Part shown: piece after piece, positions 32,687 through 33,781 of the stretch | How positions within the stretch are numbered: the stretch's first letter is position 1 | How the letters are laid out: each line of letters starts with the position of its first letter | DNA from: Vampirovibrio sp. | Lineage (GTDB): Bacteria; Cyanobacteriota; Vampirovibrionia; Vampirovibrionales; Vampirovibrionaceae | DNA length: 33,781 nt | NCBI GenBank assembly: GCA_021323475.1 | Contig: JAJQJM010000012.1 | Location: forward strand, 1 to 33,781 | Reading direction: 5' to 3' | The notes under the pieces: model-generated | The model's database searches: none | The model's input: the letters and a program-made list of their open reading frames with translations, nothing else | What the model was told of the DNA's origin: nothing | Position numbers and translations under genes: made by a program

Positions 32687-32789
32687 TGAAAATCCATGCA
32701 TTTATTAAGAAATATTAACTTTCGATCGTAAGAGAACCGAACCCGGTCGTTATTGACAGTTTTATCCGCTCGATTGCCGCATTACATGC

Positions 32790-32824
32790 CATAAAACAAA
32801 TCAGATTCGGTATCAATCCGAATC
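32790..32824 (-). terminator. Probable terminator after comEC
   Basis: On the minus strand, GATTCGG / CCGAATC (7 bp, loop 7 nt, 32804-32824) is followed by TGATTTGTTTTATGG. The T-tract is interrupted. It lies about 30 bp past the comEC stop. Confidence 0.5.
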
Positions 32825-32855
32825 CGATCTGTGACTTCAAAATTGAACAGCTTGG

Positions 32856-33781
32856 CTAATAAACCAGCAGTTCCTGCCCCTGGTGCACCAAATGGTAAAA
32901 CCGATCGGCGGGGAGGTTCTGTTCCGCAAATAAACGACTGCCGTTCTCACCAATGAAGAGCTGAATGCCGCACTCATTCGTCGCCGCTTGTGAGTCCCGA
33001 CCGGCCGATAACAGGCATTGCTTCCCTTCCAGAATCTTCAATCCGGCCGCATTACCGGACAATATTACCGGCCCTACCGCCAACTGAGCGCCAACCGTTG
33101 GATAGCGGCGCACATGGGCTGCATTCAAGCCCTCCGGCAGAGTGTCCCCTTGGGGCAATATAAATAAATTATCAATCTCCGCTTGAGTAAAGGCGATTTT
33201 TAAACTGTTTTCCCCGTTTGACCGGCTCGGATCATCCGGCAGCAACAGAATAGCTCCCAGCCGCGTGATATGGCGATGACGCAAATAATCGGCCAACGCA
33301 CGGGCCTCATAATATCCAATGGTCTGCGGCACCAGCAGCAGGGCCTGGTTGGCTTGAGCCGGCTGAATCAGAATCGCCTCCCGCCGGGGGGATAGCGGCA
33401 CCAGATCGATGCCCGTCCGACTTTGGGCCAAACTATTTTCCACACACAGGCCACCCAACAATAAGGCCACCGGCACCAGTCCCAACAGGGAATTCCGCTG
33501 GAGCGACCAGGACTGGAGACGATAAGTCACCAAAAGCAATACGCCCAAAAGCACATACAAGCCCGCAATCATCCAGGGTTCCGGAGACGGCAGGCTCAAC
33601 TGCGCCCAGGTCATGCCGTTGCCAACATTCACGATCCACAGCAAGCCATCCAGGAAAGGTTTGGCAAGCCAGCTCAACAGCCCACCCAATGCAGGCACCA
33701 CCAAGCTAACCAGCCCGGCGGTAAAGCCAATCACGGTCAGGGGAGTCACCATCAGCAGCGCCGCAATGTTCAGCGGCACCG
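32856..33781 (-). CDS. comEC: ComEC/Rec2-family protein, C-terminal part (runs off window)
   Basis: The C-terminal ~308 residues of a DNA-uptake channel protein; the gene continues beyond the right edge. The first ~115 visible residues hold several membrane helices of the competence domain (NIAALLMVTPLTVIGFTAGLV and GLYVLLGVLLLVTYRL). The rest corresponds by position to the C-terminal metallo-beta-lactamase-like domain of ComEC, with REAILIQPAQANQALLLV aligning to the family's first strands and ALADYLRHRHITRLGAILL to the next helix and strand. Where relatives have THxDxDH, this protein has LLLPDDPSRSN, so the metal-binding histidines are gone and nuclease activity is unlikely. The family call relies on the membrane part plus this alignment by eye. 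Confidence 0.7.
   Translation of the reverse strand, partial: VPLNIAALLMVTPLTVIGFTAGLVSLVVPALGGLLSWLAKPFLDGLLWIVNVGNGMTWAQLSLPSPEPWMIAGLYVLLGVLLLVTYRLQSWSLQRNSLLGLVPVALLLGGLCVENSLAQSRTGIDLVPLSPRREAILIQPAQANQALLLVPQTIGYYEARALADYLRHRHITRLGAILLLPDDPSRSNGENSLKIAFTQAEIDNLFILPQGDTLPEGLNAAHVRRYPTVGAQLAVGPVILSGNAAGLKILEGKQCLLSAGRDSQAATNECGIQLFIGENGSRLFAEQNLPADRFYHLVHQGQELLVY

Noticed and set aside
1-33781. CRISPR arrays, insertion sequences, attachment sites and prophage genes
   Set aside because: None seen: no regularly spaced repeats, transposase or integrase frames, or terminal inverted repeats were found on either strand.

Overview
The window is an ordinary-looking bacterial chromosome segment of roughly 50-55% GC. 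It holds about 27 protein genes on both strands, one tRNA, several clear intrinsic terminators, and no insertion sequence, phage module or CRISPR array. The gene mix suggests a Gram-negative-enveloped organism that also carries gene orders common in Gram-positives and cyanobacteria. A KdsC-type phosphatase implies Kdo/LPS. PgpH-YbeY-DgkA is a Firmicutes-like order. The succinate dehydrogenase anchor looks actinobacterial. Low-complexity N-terminal extensions with an F-[SA]-G motif occur on two cytosolic proteins. My best guess is a non-photosynthetic relative of Cyanobacteria (Melainabacteria/Vampirovibrionia type). That is inference from gene content; no phylogenetic marker was tested.

Layout. 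0.2-2.3 kb (-): DNA polymerase III delta' and delta subunits, overlapping. 2.4-4.1 kb (+): SAM hydroxide adenosyltransferase and a HEAT-repeat protein. 4.3-6.4 kb (+): asd-dapA, the entry to lysine and diaminopimelate synthesis. 6.4-7.8 kb (-): an SseB-like protein and a KdsC-like phosphatase. 8.1-10.7 kb (+): glgC (glycogen synthesis) and an isopenicillin-N-synthase-like 2-oxoglutarate/Fe(II) oxygenase. 10.8-14.3 kb (-): sdhC-sdhA-sdhB, translationally coupled. 14.4-16.1 kb: divergent DUF5069 gene and a HerA/DUF87-like ATPase. 16.1 kb: tRNA-Leu(UAG) with a good promoter. 16.4-18.8 kb: a small hypothetical gene, a pilin-like gene with a probable frameshifted or coupled tail, and a TauE/SafE permease. 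19.1-22 kb: a HAD phosphatase and a MidA-like methyltransferase fused to TPRs. 22.5-26.3 kb (-): a VIT/VWA protein and the RNA ligase RtcB. 26.5-27.2 kb (+): two small ORFs of about 74 codons. 27.2-28.1 kb (-): type-4 uracil-DNA glycosylase and a small gene. 28.4-32.3 kb (+): pgpH-ybeY-dgkA and a degenerate response regulator. 32.3-32.7 kb (-): a compact promoter/operator/terminator unit around a possible 64-codon ORF. 32.9 kb to the right edge (-): the C-terminal part of ComEC.

Functionally this is mostly housekeeping: replication, lysine/peptidoglycan precursors, envelope, glycogen, respiration, rRNA maturation and c-di-AMP turnover. The less explained parts are the regulated mini-unit at 32.3-32.7 kb, the pilin-like locus at 16.9-17.8 kb, the small-ORF pair at 26.5-27.2 kb, a repeated intergenic TTGTTTTTAT element, and a ComEC whose metallo-beta-lactamase domain has lost its metal-binding motif.
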